From Candidatus Cybelea septentrionalis (lineage in GTDB: Bacteria; Vulcanimicrobiota; Vulcanimicrobiia; Vulcanimicrobiales; Vulcanimicrobiaceae): a DNA stretch of 38,273 nt. The stretch is from positions 11,299-49,571 of the forward strand of contig PMHJ01000041.1 of the NCBI GenBank assembly GCA_003158175.1. Direction: 5' to 3'. Within the stretch, counting starts at the first letter, position 1. Every line of letters begins with the position of its first letter. The notes beneath the pieces are model-generated. The model did not search any database. It was given only the letters and a program-made list of their open reading frames with translations, and was not told the DNA's origin. The translations under genes were made by a program, and so were the position numbers. This document shows positions 29,604 to 38,266 of the stretch, one piece after another.

Positions 29604-30866
29604 ATGTCGCATCTATGGTTGCCGTTCACGCAGATGCGGCACTTCGACGAGCAGGCGCGAACGTTTGTGCGAGCCTGCGGAACGGTGCTGGAAGATGCGC
29701 GCGGCCGGCAGGTTTACGATGCCGTCAGCTCGATTTGGACGACGATTCACGGTCATTGCCATCCACGCATCGTCGAGGCGATCGCGCGACAAGCGGCGAC
29801 GCTCGATCACGCGACGCTACTCGGGGCGACGAATCCCGTCGCCGAAGAGCTCGCCGCGCGGCTTTGTGCGATGGCGGGCATGGATCGCGTATTCTTTGCA
29901 AGCGACGGCGCCAGCGCGGTTGAGGCCGCGATCAAGATGGCGCTGCAATATTGGCAGAACGCCGGTCAGCCGCATCGCACGCGCTTCTTGCGCTTGAGCA
30001 GCGCGTATCACGGCGATACGATCGGCGCGATGAGCCTTTCCGATATCGCGCTCTTCAAGTCGCGCTTCGGCAGCGTCACGTTCGAAACGCAAGGTTACGA
30101 CTCAGCCGAACCCCTTGGGGAAGACGTTGCGGCGGTGATCGTCGAGCCGCTGATTCAAGCCGCAGCCGGTATGCGGCTCGTTCCGAAGGAGGCCTACGCA
30201 CGGCTAAAAGGGGTCGAAGCGCTGATCGTCTGCGACGAAATTGCCACCGGATTCGGCCGAACCGGCACGATGTTCGCCTTCGAGCAGATCGGCGTTAGCC
30301 CCGATATCGTCTGTGTCGGAAAAGGCTTGACGGGCGGTACGATGGCGCTCTCTGCTACGCTGGTCGGTCAATCGCTGTACGACGTATTTCTGGGCGCGCC
30401 GGACGAATTCGTTCATTTCTTGCACGGTCATTCCTACGCCGGAAATCCGATTGCATGCGCGGCGGCACTCGCATCGCTCGCGTTGTTCGAAGAAGAAGGA
30501 ACGCTCGAGCGTGCGCAGGGTATCGCCCGAAGATCGCGCGCACACCTGGAAAGCTTACGCGCACATCCGCTCGTGCACGACGTGCGCCAAGCCGGGACGA
30601 TGCTCGGGATCGAGCTGCGCGAGAGTTTGGGCCGCGCCGTTGCCAATGCGCTGTACGACGCCGGTCACTTCACGCGGCCGATCGGCGACGTGATTCAGTT
30701 CGTTCCACCACTCAGCTCGAGCGATGAAGAAGTCGACACCTTCTTCGAATCGTGCCTCGACACGCTCAGCACGACAAAACCGTGTCATCCTGAGCTTGTC
30801 GCGTGTCATCCTGAGCTTGTCGCGTGTCATCCTGAGCTTGTCGAAGGACGAAGGACGAAGAAGTGA
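29604..30866 (+). CDS. bioA: Adenosylmethionine-8-amino-7-oxononanoate aminotransferase with repeat-derived tail
   Basis: BioA transfers the amino group of S-adenosylmethionine to KAPA, giving DAPA, using PLP. Motifs include LWLPFTQM near the start, the substrate-site WTTIHGHCHPRI, ASDGASAVEAAIKMALQYW, SSAYHGDTIGAMS, VIVEPLIQAAAGM, CDEIATGFGRTGTMFAFE, and CVGKGLTGG with the PLP lysine K240. The conserved enzyme ends near residue 393. The last 25 or so residues are encoded by three tandem repeat units and read CHPELVA, CHPELVA, CHPELVEG, then a basic end. This tail is unlikely to be part of the catalytic fold. The stop overlaps the bioF start (GTGA). No clear ribosome-binding site precedes the ATG. 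Confidence 0.95.
   Translation: MSHLWLPFTQMRHFDEQARTFVRACGTVLEDARGRQVYDAVSSIWTTIHGHCHPRIVEAIARQAATLDHATLLGATNPVAEELAARLCAMAGMDRVFFASDGASAVEAAIKMALQYWQNAGQPHRTRFLRLSSAYHGDTIGAMSLSDIALFKSRFGSVTFETQGYDSAEPLGEDVAAVIVEPLIQAAAGMRLVPKEAYARLKGVEALIVCDEIATGFGRTGTMFAFEQIGVSPDIVCVGKGLTGGTMALSATLVGQSLYDVFLGAPDEFVHFLHGHSYAGNPIACAAALASLALFEEEGTLERAQGIARRSRAHLESLRAHPLVHDVRQAGTMLGIELRESLGRAVANALYDAGHFTRPIGDVIQFVPPLSSSDEEVDTFFESCLDTLSTTKPCHPELVACHPELVACHPELVEGRRTKK
30782..30860 (+). repeat. Three tandem units of the dispersed repeat at the bioA/bioF junction
   Basis: A 21-bp unit begins at 30782, 30803 and 30824 (gtgtcatcctgagcttgtcg plus one base), and the last unit continues as aaggacgaaggacgaag. Because 21 is a multiple of three, the array stays in the bioA frame and adds a 7-residue period. 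The final aaggacgaaggacgaag supplies purine-rich ribosome-binding sequence for bioF. Confidence 0.9.
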
Positions 30867-31963
30867 CTTACCTCGAGCGGGCGCGGCAAACGCTCGAAGC
30901 TATTCGCAGCGAGCACCGCTACCGGGAGCTCCCGCAGCATGGCCTCTCCAACGTCATCGACTTTTCGTCGAACGACTACCTTGGCTTGGCGACGGATCCG
31001 CAAGTCGTTGAGGCGCTCAAACGAGCCACACGCGTGGGCTCGGGTGGCGCGCGCCTGCTGGGAGGACGCTACCGCGAGGACGCGCTTCTTGAAAACGAGC
31101 TGGCAGAGTGGCTCGGCCGCGAGCGTGCGTTGCTCTTCTCTTCGGGTTACCTGGCCGGTGCAGGAACGATTCCGGTACTTGCAGAGCTCGTCGAAACGAT
31201 TCTCTCCGACCAATACAACCATGCGTGCCTAATCGACGGCATCCGTCTCGCGCGCACACCTCACTCGATCTACGAGCACGCCACGCTCCCGCCTGTCGGT
31301 AGGTCCAAGAGTTTGCTCGTGGTCAGCGAATCGATCTTCGGCATGGACGGCGACGCAATCGATCCCACCGCGCTCCTCGGATGTTTGCGAGAGCAAGACG
31401 TCCTGCTGCTCGATGAAGCGCACGCGCTCGGGATCGCCGGACCGCAAGGCGCGGGCCTCGCCCGCGCGCTCGGCGATCCGCGCATCATTATCCTCGGGAC
31501 GCTTTCGAAGGCGCTTGGCTCGCTTGGGGGTTTCGTTGCGGGCCCTGCGACGGTGATCGAGCTGCTGGTCAATCGCGCGCGCTCGTTTATCTTCGACACC
31601 GCCCTGCCGCCGTCGCTCGTCCTCGCATCGCGCATCGCCCTTCTGCTTACGCGTCGCGCCGACGAGCGCCGCGAACGCCTGCGAGCAAACGCCGCCCGCC
31701 TTTGCGCGGCCCTCCGTCCAATGACGGAACCTGTCCCGAGCTCCGTCGAAGGGCCTATCGTCTCCGTCCTTCTTGGCAGCGAGGAGCGCGCGCTGCGCGT
31801 CTCGGAGGAACTATGGAAGCGTCGCATCTTCGTCCCAGCGATCCGTCCGCCCACCGTGCCGCCCGGCACATCGCGGCTGCGCATCACGATCCGCGCCGAC
31901 CACACGCTGGAGCAGGTAGATATGCTCGCGGAAGAGCTACGACGATGCGTCGCTACTTCGTAA
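30863..31963 (+). CDS. bioF: 8-amino-7-oxononanoate synthase
   Basis: BioF condenses pimeloyl-ACP (or -CoA) with L-alanine to KAPA, using PLP. The 366-residue chain has FSSNDYLGLATDPQVVEALK, GSGGARLLGGRYREDALLE, LLFSSGYLAGAG, SDQYNHACLIDGIRLA, ESIFGMDGDAIDP, LLLDEAHALGIAGPQG and the PLP-lysine motif GTLSKALGSLGG (K216), ending IRPPTVPPGTSRLRITI. GTG 30863 overlaps the bioA stop and gets its ribosome-binding site from the repeat. A loop near residue 295 (EPVPSSVEG) may come from a degenerate repeat copy. bioD overlaps its 3' end by 19 bases. Confidence 0.95.
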   Translation: MTYLERARQTLEAIRSEHRYRELPQHGLSNVIDFSSNDYLGLATDPQVVEALKRATRVGSGGARLLGGRYREDALLENELAEWLGRERALLFSSGYLAGAGTIPVLAELVETILSDQYNHACLIDGIRLARTPHSIYEHATLPPVGRSKSLLVVSESIFGMDGDAIDPTALLGCLREQDVLLLDEAHALGIAGPQGAGLARALGDPRIIILGTLSKALGSLGGFVAGPATVIELLVNRARSFIFDTALPPSLVLASRIALLLTRRADERRERLRANAARLCAALRPMTEPVPSSVEGPIVSVLLGSEERALRVSEELWKRRIFVPAIRPPTVPPGTSRLRITIRADHTLEQVDMLAEELRRCVATS

Positions 31964-32601
31964 CCGGAACCGACACCGACGTCGGAAAGACTCGGGTGAC
32001 GGCGGCACTCGCGCTTGCACTGCGCCGCGCCGGCAAAAACCCGACAATCGTCAAAATCGTCCAGACGGGAGTAACGCCGCGCGGAGAGGGCGACGCGGAG
32101 CATGCCGGCCGGCTCGCCGGCGTGGGGCACATCGAGCTCGCCCGCTTTGAAAACGCCGGAGACCCCTGGTCCGCTGCGCTCGCCGAAGCCAAGCCGCCCC
32201 TTACCGCGGAGCGGCTCGCCGATGAAGTTGACAAAATTCCCGGCACGATCGTCGCCGAGGGCATCGGAGGCATCATGGTCCCCCTGAACGCCGGCGAGAA
32301 TATCGGCCACGTCGCGGCCCTGGCCAAGCTCGAGGCCGTTATTACCGTAGGCCTGCGCCTAGGCTGTATCAATCACGCCATGTTGACGCGCAGCCTCTGC
32401 CGCGAGCTGAACATCCCGGTCGCCGGCGCCGTGCTGGTCGAACGTTGGGGCCGAACGGATCCGACATACCGCGACCGTGTCTATTGCGTGCTCCAGGGAA
32501 GTCTGCCGGTGCTTGGCGTTCTGGCGTTTGCGGCCGCGGAGACTCAATCCGTCGAAGCCGGTGCAAAGCTTTTCGAATGTTTGGTGAAGCAAGAGCGCTG
32601 A
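31945..32601 (+). CDS. bioD: Dethiobiotin synthetase
   Basis: BioD uses ATP and CO2 to close the ureido ring of DAPA, giving dethiobiotin. The 218-residue P-loop protein starts RRYFVTGTDTDVGKTRVTAAL, with the Walker A GTDTDVGKT at residues 8-16. It continues with the KIVQTGV substrate lysine segment, TIVAEGIGGIMVPLN (usual E-G-A/I-G-G motif), and IPVAGAVLVERWG. ATG 31945 is the expected N-terminus; the open frame to 31702 is a shadow of bioF. It overlaps bioF by 19 bases and is followed one base after its stop by bioB. Confidence 0.95.
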   Translation: MRRYFVTGTDTDVGKTRVTAALALALRRAGKNPTIVKIVQTGVTPRGEGDAEHAGRLAGVGHIELARFENAGDPWSAALAEAKPPLTAERLADEVDKIPGTIVAEGIGGIMVPLNAGENIGHVAALAKLEAVITVGLRLGCINHAMLTRSLCRELNIPVAGAVLVERWGRTDPTYRDRVYCVLQGSLPVLGVLAFAAAETQSVEAGAKLFECLVKQER

Positions 32602-32602
32602 T

Positions 32603-33586
32603 ATGGCGCATTCCACGATCCAGCGTGCTCGAGCCGAGCTGCTCGAGCAGGGCCGTCCTGCGAGCGTCGAGCTCCTCGCCGGCGTTGCCCATCTTACCGC
32701 CGAACACGTACCGGCTCTCTTAGCGCTTGCCGATGACGTGCGCTCGCATTACTGCGGCAACGAGATTGCCGTCGAGGTGCTGTACAACGCGAAGAAGGGC
32801 GGTTGCTCGGAAGATTGCAATTTTTGCTCGCAAAGCGCGCGTTATGCAACCGACGTCCAAGCCGAGCCGCTTTCGAGCGTCGAGGATTTCGTCACGGCGG
32901 CGCGCGCGGCGCACGCTCGTGGGGCCGGTGAGTTCTGCATTGTCGTTGCCGTGCGCGGCCCTTCCGAAAAGCTGCTGGAGCGCGTCTGCGCCGCCGTCGA
33001 GGAGATCAAAGCCGAGCTGCCGCTGACGGTGGCCGTTTCACTTGGAATTTTGAACGACCGTCAGATCGAGCGGCTCGCACGAGCCGGCGTCGACAAGGTC
33101 AACCATAACCTCGAAACGTCGCGCCGCTATTTTCCCCAAGTCTGCACGACCCACACGTACGACGAGCGCTGGGAGACTTGTCAGCGCGTAAAGCGCCACG
33201 ATCTCGAGCTCTGCTGCGGCGGCATCATCGGCATGGGAGAAGACGTCGCCGACCGGCTCGACTTCTTATCTGCCTTGCAAGAACTCCAACCCCAAGAGGT
33301 GCCGATCAACTTTCTCAATCCGCGCCCTGGAACGCCCTTCGGGGACCGGTCGCTGCTCGATCCGGTCGAAGCGCTGCGCTTTGTAGCAATGGCGCGTCTT
33401 GCGTTACCGAGTGCGCTCGTGCGTTTCGCCGGCGGACGCGAGATTACGCTGCAAGCACTGCAGGATGTCGGCATGCGAAGCGGTGTCAGCGGCATCGTTC
33501 TGGGCAACTATCTGACGACGGAAGGCCGTAGCGACGCCGACGATTTCGCGATGCTGAATCGTCTCGGCTTCGAAGTCCTCGCCTAG
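32603..33586 (+). CDS. bioB: Biotin synthase
   Basis: A radical SAM enzyme that inserts sulfur into dethiobiotin. The 327-residue chain carries the CxxxCxxC motif as Cys68, Cys72 and Cys75 (GGCSEDCNFCSQSARY) for the 4Fe-4S cluster. Later motifs are VDKVNHNLETSRRYFP, CCGGIIGMGE, PINFLNPRPGTPFG and VRFAGGRE (Arg ligand of the 2Fe-2S cluster). The C-terminal GIVLGNYLTTEGR is typical. It is the last gene of bioAFDB; upstream pimeloyl-supply genes such as bioC and bioH are not in the window. Confidence 0.97.
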   Translation: MAHSTIQRARAELLEQGRPASVELLAGVAHLTAEHVPALLALADDVRSHYCGNEIAVEVLYNAKKGGCSEDCNFCSQSARYATDVQAEPLSSVEDFVTAARAAHARGAGEFCIVVAVRGPSEKLLERVCAAVEEIKAELPLTVAVSLGILNDRQIERLARAGVDKVNHNLETSRRYFPQVCTTHTYDERWETCQRVKRHDLELCCGGIIGMGEDVADRLDFLSALQELQPQEVPINFLNPRPGTPFGDRSLLDPVEALRFVAMARLALPSALVRFAGGREITLQALQDVGMRSGVSGIVLGNYLTTEGRSDADDFAMLNRLGFEVLA

Positions 33587-33599
33587 TAACGCCGCACTC

Positions 33600-35084
33600 T
33601 TGGATCAACACAGAGCGCCGTACTTCCAAGCGCTGCTCGATTACGTGGACTCGGGCGTGCAGCCATTTCATACGCCGGGTCACGTACAGGGCGTGGGAAT
33701 GGATTTAGCCTTTCGCGAGTTCGTCGGCGACAACATCTGCGCGATCGATCTCACTCCGATGCCGGGCATCGACGATCTGCTGCAGCCTACCGAAGCGATC
33801 AAAGAAGCGCAGGAGCTCGCGGCGGAAGCGTGGGGCGCCGACCACACGTTTTTCTTGATCAACGGTTCGACCAGCGGCAATCAATGCATGATGATGGCGG
33901 CGATCAATCCGGGCGAGAAGATTGCCGTCCCGCGCAACTCCCACAAGTCGATGTTGGGGGGCTTGGTGATGAGCGGCGCGCGGCCCATCTACATGCAGCC
34001 CGAGGTGGACTTGGAGCTGCGCATGGACCACTGCGTGACCCCGGAGACGGTCGCGCGGACGATCGAGCAGCATCCCGACCTCGTCGCCGTCTACCTGGTC
34101 TCCCCGACCTATTACGGCGTCGCGGCAGACCTCGCGGCGATCGAGCGGATCGTCCACGGGGCCGGTAAGATGCTCCTCGTCGACGAGGCTTGGGGGCCGC
34201 ACTTTCACTTTCATCCGGCGCTTCCGCTCTCGGCGACGAACGCCGGCGCCGACGTCTGCGTCAACTCCACCCACAAAATGCTCTCGGCATTCTCGCAGTG
34301 CGCGATGCTGCATCACAAGGGCGAACGCGTCGCTCTGGATCGGCTCGAAGCAGTGCTCAAGATGTTCCTATCGACCTCGCCGAATCTGCCGATGGTCGCG
34401 TCGCTCGACGTGGCGCGCAAGCAGATGGCCACCGAAGGCGAAGCGTTGCTCTCGCGTACGATCGCGCTGGCGGAAGAGACGCGCGCTCGCCTAAACCGAA
34501 TTCCGGGCCTTTACTGTTTCGGCGAAGAGCTGCAGGGACGCCACGGCATCTTCGATCTCGACCCGACGAAGGTCACGGTGACCGTCAAAGGCCTGGGCTA
34601 TACCGGCTACGAGGCCTCAGCGCTGCTGCGCCGCCGGTATAACATTCAGGTGGAGATGGCGGATCTCTTCAACGTCGTCGCGCTCTTTACGATTGGAACC
34701 ACGCGCGAGGCGGCCGAAGGCTTCATTTATGCGTTTGAGGAGCTGGCGCGCGACGACCGGCCGATCGACATGTTCGCACCGTCGGGCATTCTCGAGGAGC
34801 GGTTGAGGCGTGGAACGTTTCGACTTCCCGCCGTCCCCCCGATGCGCATGCTTCCGCGCGATGCATTCTTAGCCGATGCTGAGTTTGTAAAGTTTCGTGA
34901 GTCGAGCGGGCGAATCTGCGCCGAGACCCTGACGCCCTATCCGCCCGGAATCCCGGTCATCGCGCCGGGCGAGGAGATCACGCGGGAGATCATTGAGTAT
35001 TTGCGCCTCGAGTTGAAGGCCGGGGTGCGCATTCAAGGCCCCTTCGACGGCGAGCTGCGAGTGATCCGCGTCGTGAAGGAGTGA
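33600..35084 (+). CDS. Orn/Lys/Arg decarboxylase family protein (YaaO-like)
   Basis: A 494-residue PLP-dependent fold-type I decarboxylase of the short bacterial form, likely acting on arginine, lysine or ornithine for polyamine synthesis. Motifs are PFHTPGHVQGVG, FLINGSTSGNQCMMMAA, the region VPRNSHKSMLGGLVMSGA, LVDEAWGPHFHFHP and the PLP-lysine motif NSTHKMLSAFSQ (K226). The C-terminal domain includes ETLTPYPPGIPVIAPGEEIT. The start is TTG 33600, 13 bp after bioB, without a clear ribosome-binding site. Its place before an ATPase gene, tmk and holB resembles B. subtilis yaaO-tmk-holB. The exact amino-acid substrate is not determinable by eye. Confidence 0.88.
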   Translation: MDQHRAPYFQALLDYVDSGVQPFHTPGHVQGVGMDLAFREFVGDNICAIDLTPMPGIDDLLQPTEAIKEAQELAAEAWGADHTFFLINGSTSGNQCMMMAAINPGEKIAVPRNSHKSMLGGLVMSGARPIYMQPEVDLELRMDHCVTPETVARTIEQHPDLVAVYLVSPTYYGVAADLAAIERIVHGAGKMLLVDEAWGPHFHFHPALPLSATNAGADVCVNSTHKMLSAFSQCAMLHHKGERVALDRLEAVLKMFLSTSPNLPMVASLDVARKQMATEGEALLSRTIALAEETRARLNRIPGLYCFGEELQGRHGIFDLDPTKVTVTVKGLGYTGYEASALLRRRYNIQVEMADLFNVVALFTIGTTREAAEGFIYAFEELARDDRPIDMFAPSGILEERLRRGTFRLPAVPPMRMLPRDAFLADAEFVKFRESSGRICAETLTPYPPGIPVIAPGEEITREIIEYLRLELKAGVRIQGPFDGELRVIRVVKE

Positions 35085-35138
35085 CTACCGAGGACGGATA
35101 ACGGTCAAGCGACGTGACTCGGAAGTGAGGAACGATTT

Positions 35139-36683
35139 TTGGCAATAAGAGTTCATTCCATCTCTCCCAGTTGGGAACTCTCCCAGCTCCTCGACATCTT
35201 CCCGCTCACGATTCGGCAAGCTCTCGTCCGTCTGCGTAACCTCGAAGACATCATTGAAGTCGTGCTCGATTTGGGGCGCCCACCGGAAGCCCGCTTCGAA
35301 CATGACTTTATTTATCTGACGGACGTACCGATCGGCCACGAAGATATCGCGCACGTCTGCTCGCGCGTTTCGCCATTCGGCGCCGATAATCGCGCCGGCA
35401 TCGAGCAAACGCTTCACCGCATCAGCGCGATTCGTAACCGGACCGGCAAGATCGTCGGGCTCACGTGCCGCGTCGGCCGAGCCGTTTACGGAACGATCGA
35501 TATTCTGCTCGACGTGCTGCGCAGCGGGTCGTCGATGTGTCTGCTCGGCAAGCCCGGCGTCGGTAAGACGACGATGCTGCGCGAGTGCGCGCGCGTGCTT
35601 TCCGAAGAGCGAAAGCGCGTCGTCATCGTCGATAGCTCGAACGAAATCGCCGGCGACAGCGACATCCCGCATCCGGGGATCGGTATGGCGCGGCGCATGC
35701 AGGTCGCCGATCCGGCGCTGCAGCACGCGGTGATGATCGAGGCCGTCGAAAATCACATGCCCGAGGTCATCGTGATCGACGAGATCGGCACGGAGGCCGA
35801 GGCGGCCGCCGCCCGCACGATCGCCGAGCGAGGCGTGACGCTGATTGGAACGGCGCACGGGCAAACGCTACAGAACCTCTTGATGAACCCGACGCTTTCG
35901 GACTTGGTTGGCGGAGTGAGTGCCGTCACGCTTTCGGACGAAGAAGCGCGGCGCCGCGGCACGCGAAAAACCGTTCTCGAACGCAAGGCGCCCCCCACCT
36001 TCGACGTCGTTATCGAGATCCACGACCGCGACCGGCTGGCAATTCATAAGAACGTCGCCGACGTAATCGACGCGCTGCTACGCGGATATCAGCCGCAGCC
36101 AGAGGTGCGCCAGCGCCAGCCCAGCGGCGAGGTCACCGTCGTCCAAGAGGCCGATACCGAGTCGATGCCCCGGTTGAGCGAAGCCTACGATCATCACGAC
36201 CGCGATGGCGAGGAGCGCGAACGGCCGCTTTCGATCTTTCCTTACGGCATTTCGCGCAACAAGATCGAGCGCGCCATCACGAACCTGCGCGTCAACGCGG
36301 CGATGGCGCGCAACTGGGACGACGCGGACGTCGTTCTCACGCTCAAAACGCTCGAGCGCAAGGAGCAGCCGAAGCTCAAACAGATCGCATCGGACAACGT
36401 GCCGATCTATTCCATCAAGACGAACACGACCACTCAGATTCAGGCTGCCCTCCGCGACGTCTTCAACCTTGGCTCGATCGACAACGAAGAAATTGCGCTG
36501 CGCGAAGCCGAGGAGGCCGTCTACCAGGTGATGCTCAACAACAACGCGATCGAGCTTTCGCCGCAAACGTCGTATATTCGCCGCATGCAGCACCAGCTCG
36601 CCGAACGGTATCGCCTGCAATCGCGCAGCACCGGGCTCGAGCCCAACCGCCGCGTCAGAATTTATAAAACCACCGAAACCTAG
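35139..36683 (+). CDS. SpoIIIAA/Ycf45-like AAA ATPase, probable R3H domain at C-terminus
   Basis: A 514-residue ATPase. A leading domain (residues about 1-110, LSQLLDIFPLTIRQALVRL...) precedes the P-loop GKPGVGKTT with K143. Next come VVIVDSSNEIAGDSDIPHPGIG, EVIVIDEIGTEAEAAAARTIAERGVTLIGTAHG (Walker B and sensor region), and LLMNPTLSDLVGGVSAVTLSDEEA. These match the ycf45/SpoIIIAA-like family of cyanobacteria and Firmicutes. Residues about 330-360 are a charged linker. The C-terminal part (YGISRNKIERAI, REAEEAVYQVML, SYIRRMQHQLAERYRLQSRS) fits an R3H nucleic-acid-binding domain. The start is TTG with TGAGGA seven bases upstream. The function is unproven; RNA or DNA binding is likely. Confidence 0.85.
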   Translation: MAIRVHSISPSWELSQLLDIFPLTIRQALVRLRNLEDIIEVVLDLGRPPEARFEHDFIYLTDVPIGHEDIAHVCSRVSPFGADNRAGIEQTLHRISAIRNRTGKIVGLTCRVGRAVYGTIDILLDVLRSGSSMCLLGKPGVGKTTMLRECARVLSEERKRVVIVDSSNEIAGDSDIPHPGIGMARRMQVADPALQHAVMIEAVENHMPEVIVIDEIGTEAEAAAARTIAERGVTLIGTAHGQTLQNLLMNPTLSDLVGGVSAVTLSDEEARRRGTRKTVLERKAPPTFDVVIEIHDRDRLAIHKNVADVIDALLRGYQPQPEVRQRQPSGEVTVVQEADTESMPRLSEAYDHHDRDGEERERPLSIFPYGISRNKIERAITNLRVNAAMARNWDDADVVLTLKTLERKEQPKLKQIASDNVPIYSIKTNTTTQIQAALRDVFNLGSIDNEEIALREAEEAVYQVMLNNNAIELSPQTSYIRRMQHQLAERYRLQSRSTGLEPNRRVRIYKTTET

Positions 36684-37283
36684 GTGTTCGTTGTAATCGA
36701 AGGCATCGAGGGCAGCGGAAAAAGCACGCTGCATAAAGGGCTCATCGAGCGCTTGGGCATCGAAGGGCGCGACGTCGTCGCAACGCGCGAGCCAGGCGGT
36801 ACCGCAGCCGGCGATGCGATTCGCTCGATCTTTCTCGACCGCACGCTGACGATCGAGCCGCTCACCGAGGCTTTTCTCGTGAGTGCCGCGCGCGCCCAAC
36901 ACGTCGCCGAAGTGATTCGTCCGGCGCTTGCGGAGAACCGGCTCGTGATCTGCGATCGCTTTACGGATTCCACGCTGGCCTATCAGGGATATGGCGGCGG
37001 TCTCGAGCTCGCGTCGTTACAACGGCTTTGCGATGAAGCGACCGGCGGAGTACAACCGGATCTCGTTCTGCTGATCGATCTCCCCGTCGAAGTGGCGCGA
37101 GCGAGGATCCAAGAACGGTCGTACGTCTTGGACCGGGTTGAAAGTCAGGACGCCGCCTTCCACGAGCGCGTTCGGCAGGGTTACTTGGAACTGGCGAAGT
37201 CGGCGCGACACCGCGTGCTCGACGGCACGCTGCCGCGAGAGCGCCTTTTGGAAGATGCGTGGAACTCCATTTCGACGTCATAG
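36684..37283 (+). CDS. tmk: Thymidylate kinase
   Basis: Phosphorylates dTMP to dTDP for DNA synthesis. The 199-residue protein has P-loop GIEGSGKST at residues 7-15, TREPGGTAAGDAIR, the base-binding region LTEAFLVSAARAQHV, and CDRFTDSTLAYQGYGGGL, where the usual DRY reads DRF. QPDLVLLIDLPVEVARARI and the LID segment VLDRVESQDAAFHERVRQGYLEL complete it. GTG 36684 immediately follows the stop of the ATPase gene. Its last 25 bases overlap the holB start. Confidence 0.95.
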   Translation: MFVVIEGIEGSGKSTLHKGLIERLGIEGRDVVATREPGGTAAGDAIRSIFLDRTLTIEPLTEAFLVSAARAQHVAEVIRPALAENRLVICDRFTDSTLAYQGYGGGLELASLQRLCDEATGGVQPDLVLLIDLPVEVARARIQERSYVLDRVESQDAAFHERVRQGYLELAKSARHRVLDGTLPRERLLEDAWNSISTS

Positions 37284-38266
37284 GGGCGCAGGGCGCCAAA
37301 CACTATTTCGACGCGCTGACGCGCGAGACGCTTGCGCACGCGTACCTCTTTTCCGGACCTGCGGGCGTCGGGAAGAAATTCTTCGCACGCCGGCTCGCGC
37401 AATCGCTGCTCTGCGTGGCGCCCAAAGAAGGAGTCCTCGGCTACGACGGTGTCTGCTCGTCGTGCGCGCTCTTTCGCGCCGACGGCGCCCATCATCCCGA
37501 TTTCTTGGAACACGAGGGAACGCTCAAAATCGGCGATCCCGATGCTCCCCGAGGCTTCTACCAAGGCGACGAGCTCTCGACACGAGATCTCGTGCGTCAG
37601 CTTTCGCTGCAGTCCTACAGCGGCGGGATGCGCGTCTTACAGCTCGGGGACGTCGACTTCGCGACGCGCGAGGCGGCCAATGCCCTGCTGAAGTTCCTGG
37701 AGGAACCGCCGGCGGGCGTCGTGATGCTGCTCACGACGCCGGCGCCGGGCCGTTTGCTGCCGACAATTCGGTCGCGTGCCCTCGAGGTTCGTTTCCCGTT
37801 GCTCTCCAAGACGCAGGTTCGTGAGGTTCTAGGCCGCATGCATTACGGCGACGCCGATGCCGAGCTCGGAGCGTCGCTTAGCGGCGGAAGCGTGACGCGA
37901 GCGGTCGCGGCGCTCGGTGGAGAAGAAGAATCACTGCGCGCACACGTTGCCCGCTGGTTCTTCGATAGCGTTGAAGGCGCGTCGCCGCAGGACACGTGGG
38001 CGACCCGCGAGACGCTCGACGACGGCCTGGAAACGATCAAGACACTCGTTCGGGATTGGATCGTCGCCAACGGTCACGATGGCGTCGCCCTGGTTTCGCT
38101 CGACTATGCCGAGCGGATCGCGCGCCTGCGACCGCTGGAACGCAGAGAAGCCATCGCGCTTCTCGGCAAGCTGGATGAAGCGCAGCGTCTCGCTCGTACG
38201 AACGTCTCCCCGGCGCTGGTCGGCGAGCTCGTCCGAATGTCTCTCCCCACCTCGGTGTCATCCTGA
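37259..38266 (+). CDS. holB: DNA polymerase III subunit delta'
   Basis: A 335-residue clamp-loader subunit of the AAA+ DnaX/HolB family. The N-terminus MELHFDVIGAQGAKHYFDAL and HAYLFSGPAGVGKKFFARRLAQSLLC give the P-loop region, with GKK instead of GKT/S. Zinc-module cysteines appear in CVAPKEGVLGYDGVCSSCALF. The sensor/SRC region is recognised by ANALLKFLEEPPAGVVMLLTTPAPGRLLPTIRSRALEVRFP. GTG 37259 lies inside tmk. The stop TGA is furnished by a copy of the dispersed repeat, so the last residues (SVSS) are repeat-encoded. Confidence 0.92.
   Translation: MELHFDVIGAQGAKHYFDALTRETLAHAYLFSGPAGVGKKFFARRLAQSLLCVAPKEGVLGYDGVCSSCALFRADGAHHPDFLEHEGTLKIGDPDAPRGFYQGDELSTRDLVRQLSLQSYSGGMRVLQLGDVDFATREAANALLKFLEEPPAGVVMLLTTPAPGRLLPTIRSRALEVRFPLLSKTQVREVLGRMHYGDADAELGASLSGGSVTRAVAALGGEEESLRAHVARWFFDSVEGASPQDTWATRETLDDGLETIKTLVRDWIVANGHDGVALVSLDYAERIARLRPLERREAIALLGKLDEAQRLARTNVSPALVGELVRMSLPTSVSS

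Noticed and set aside
30782..30860. Short CRISPR array at the bioA/bioF junction
   Set aside because: The units are directly abutting with no spacers and are translated in frame as the BioA tail.
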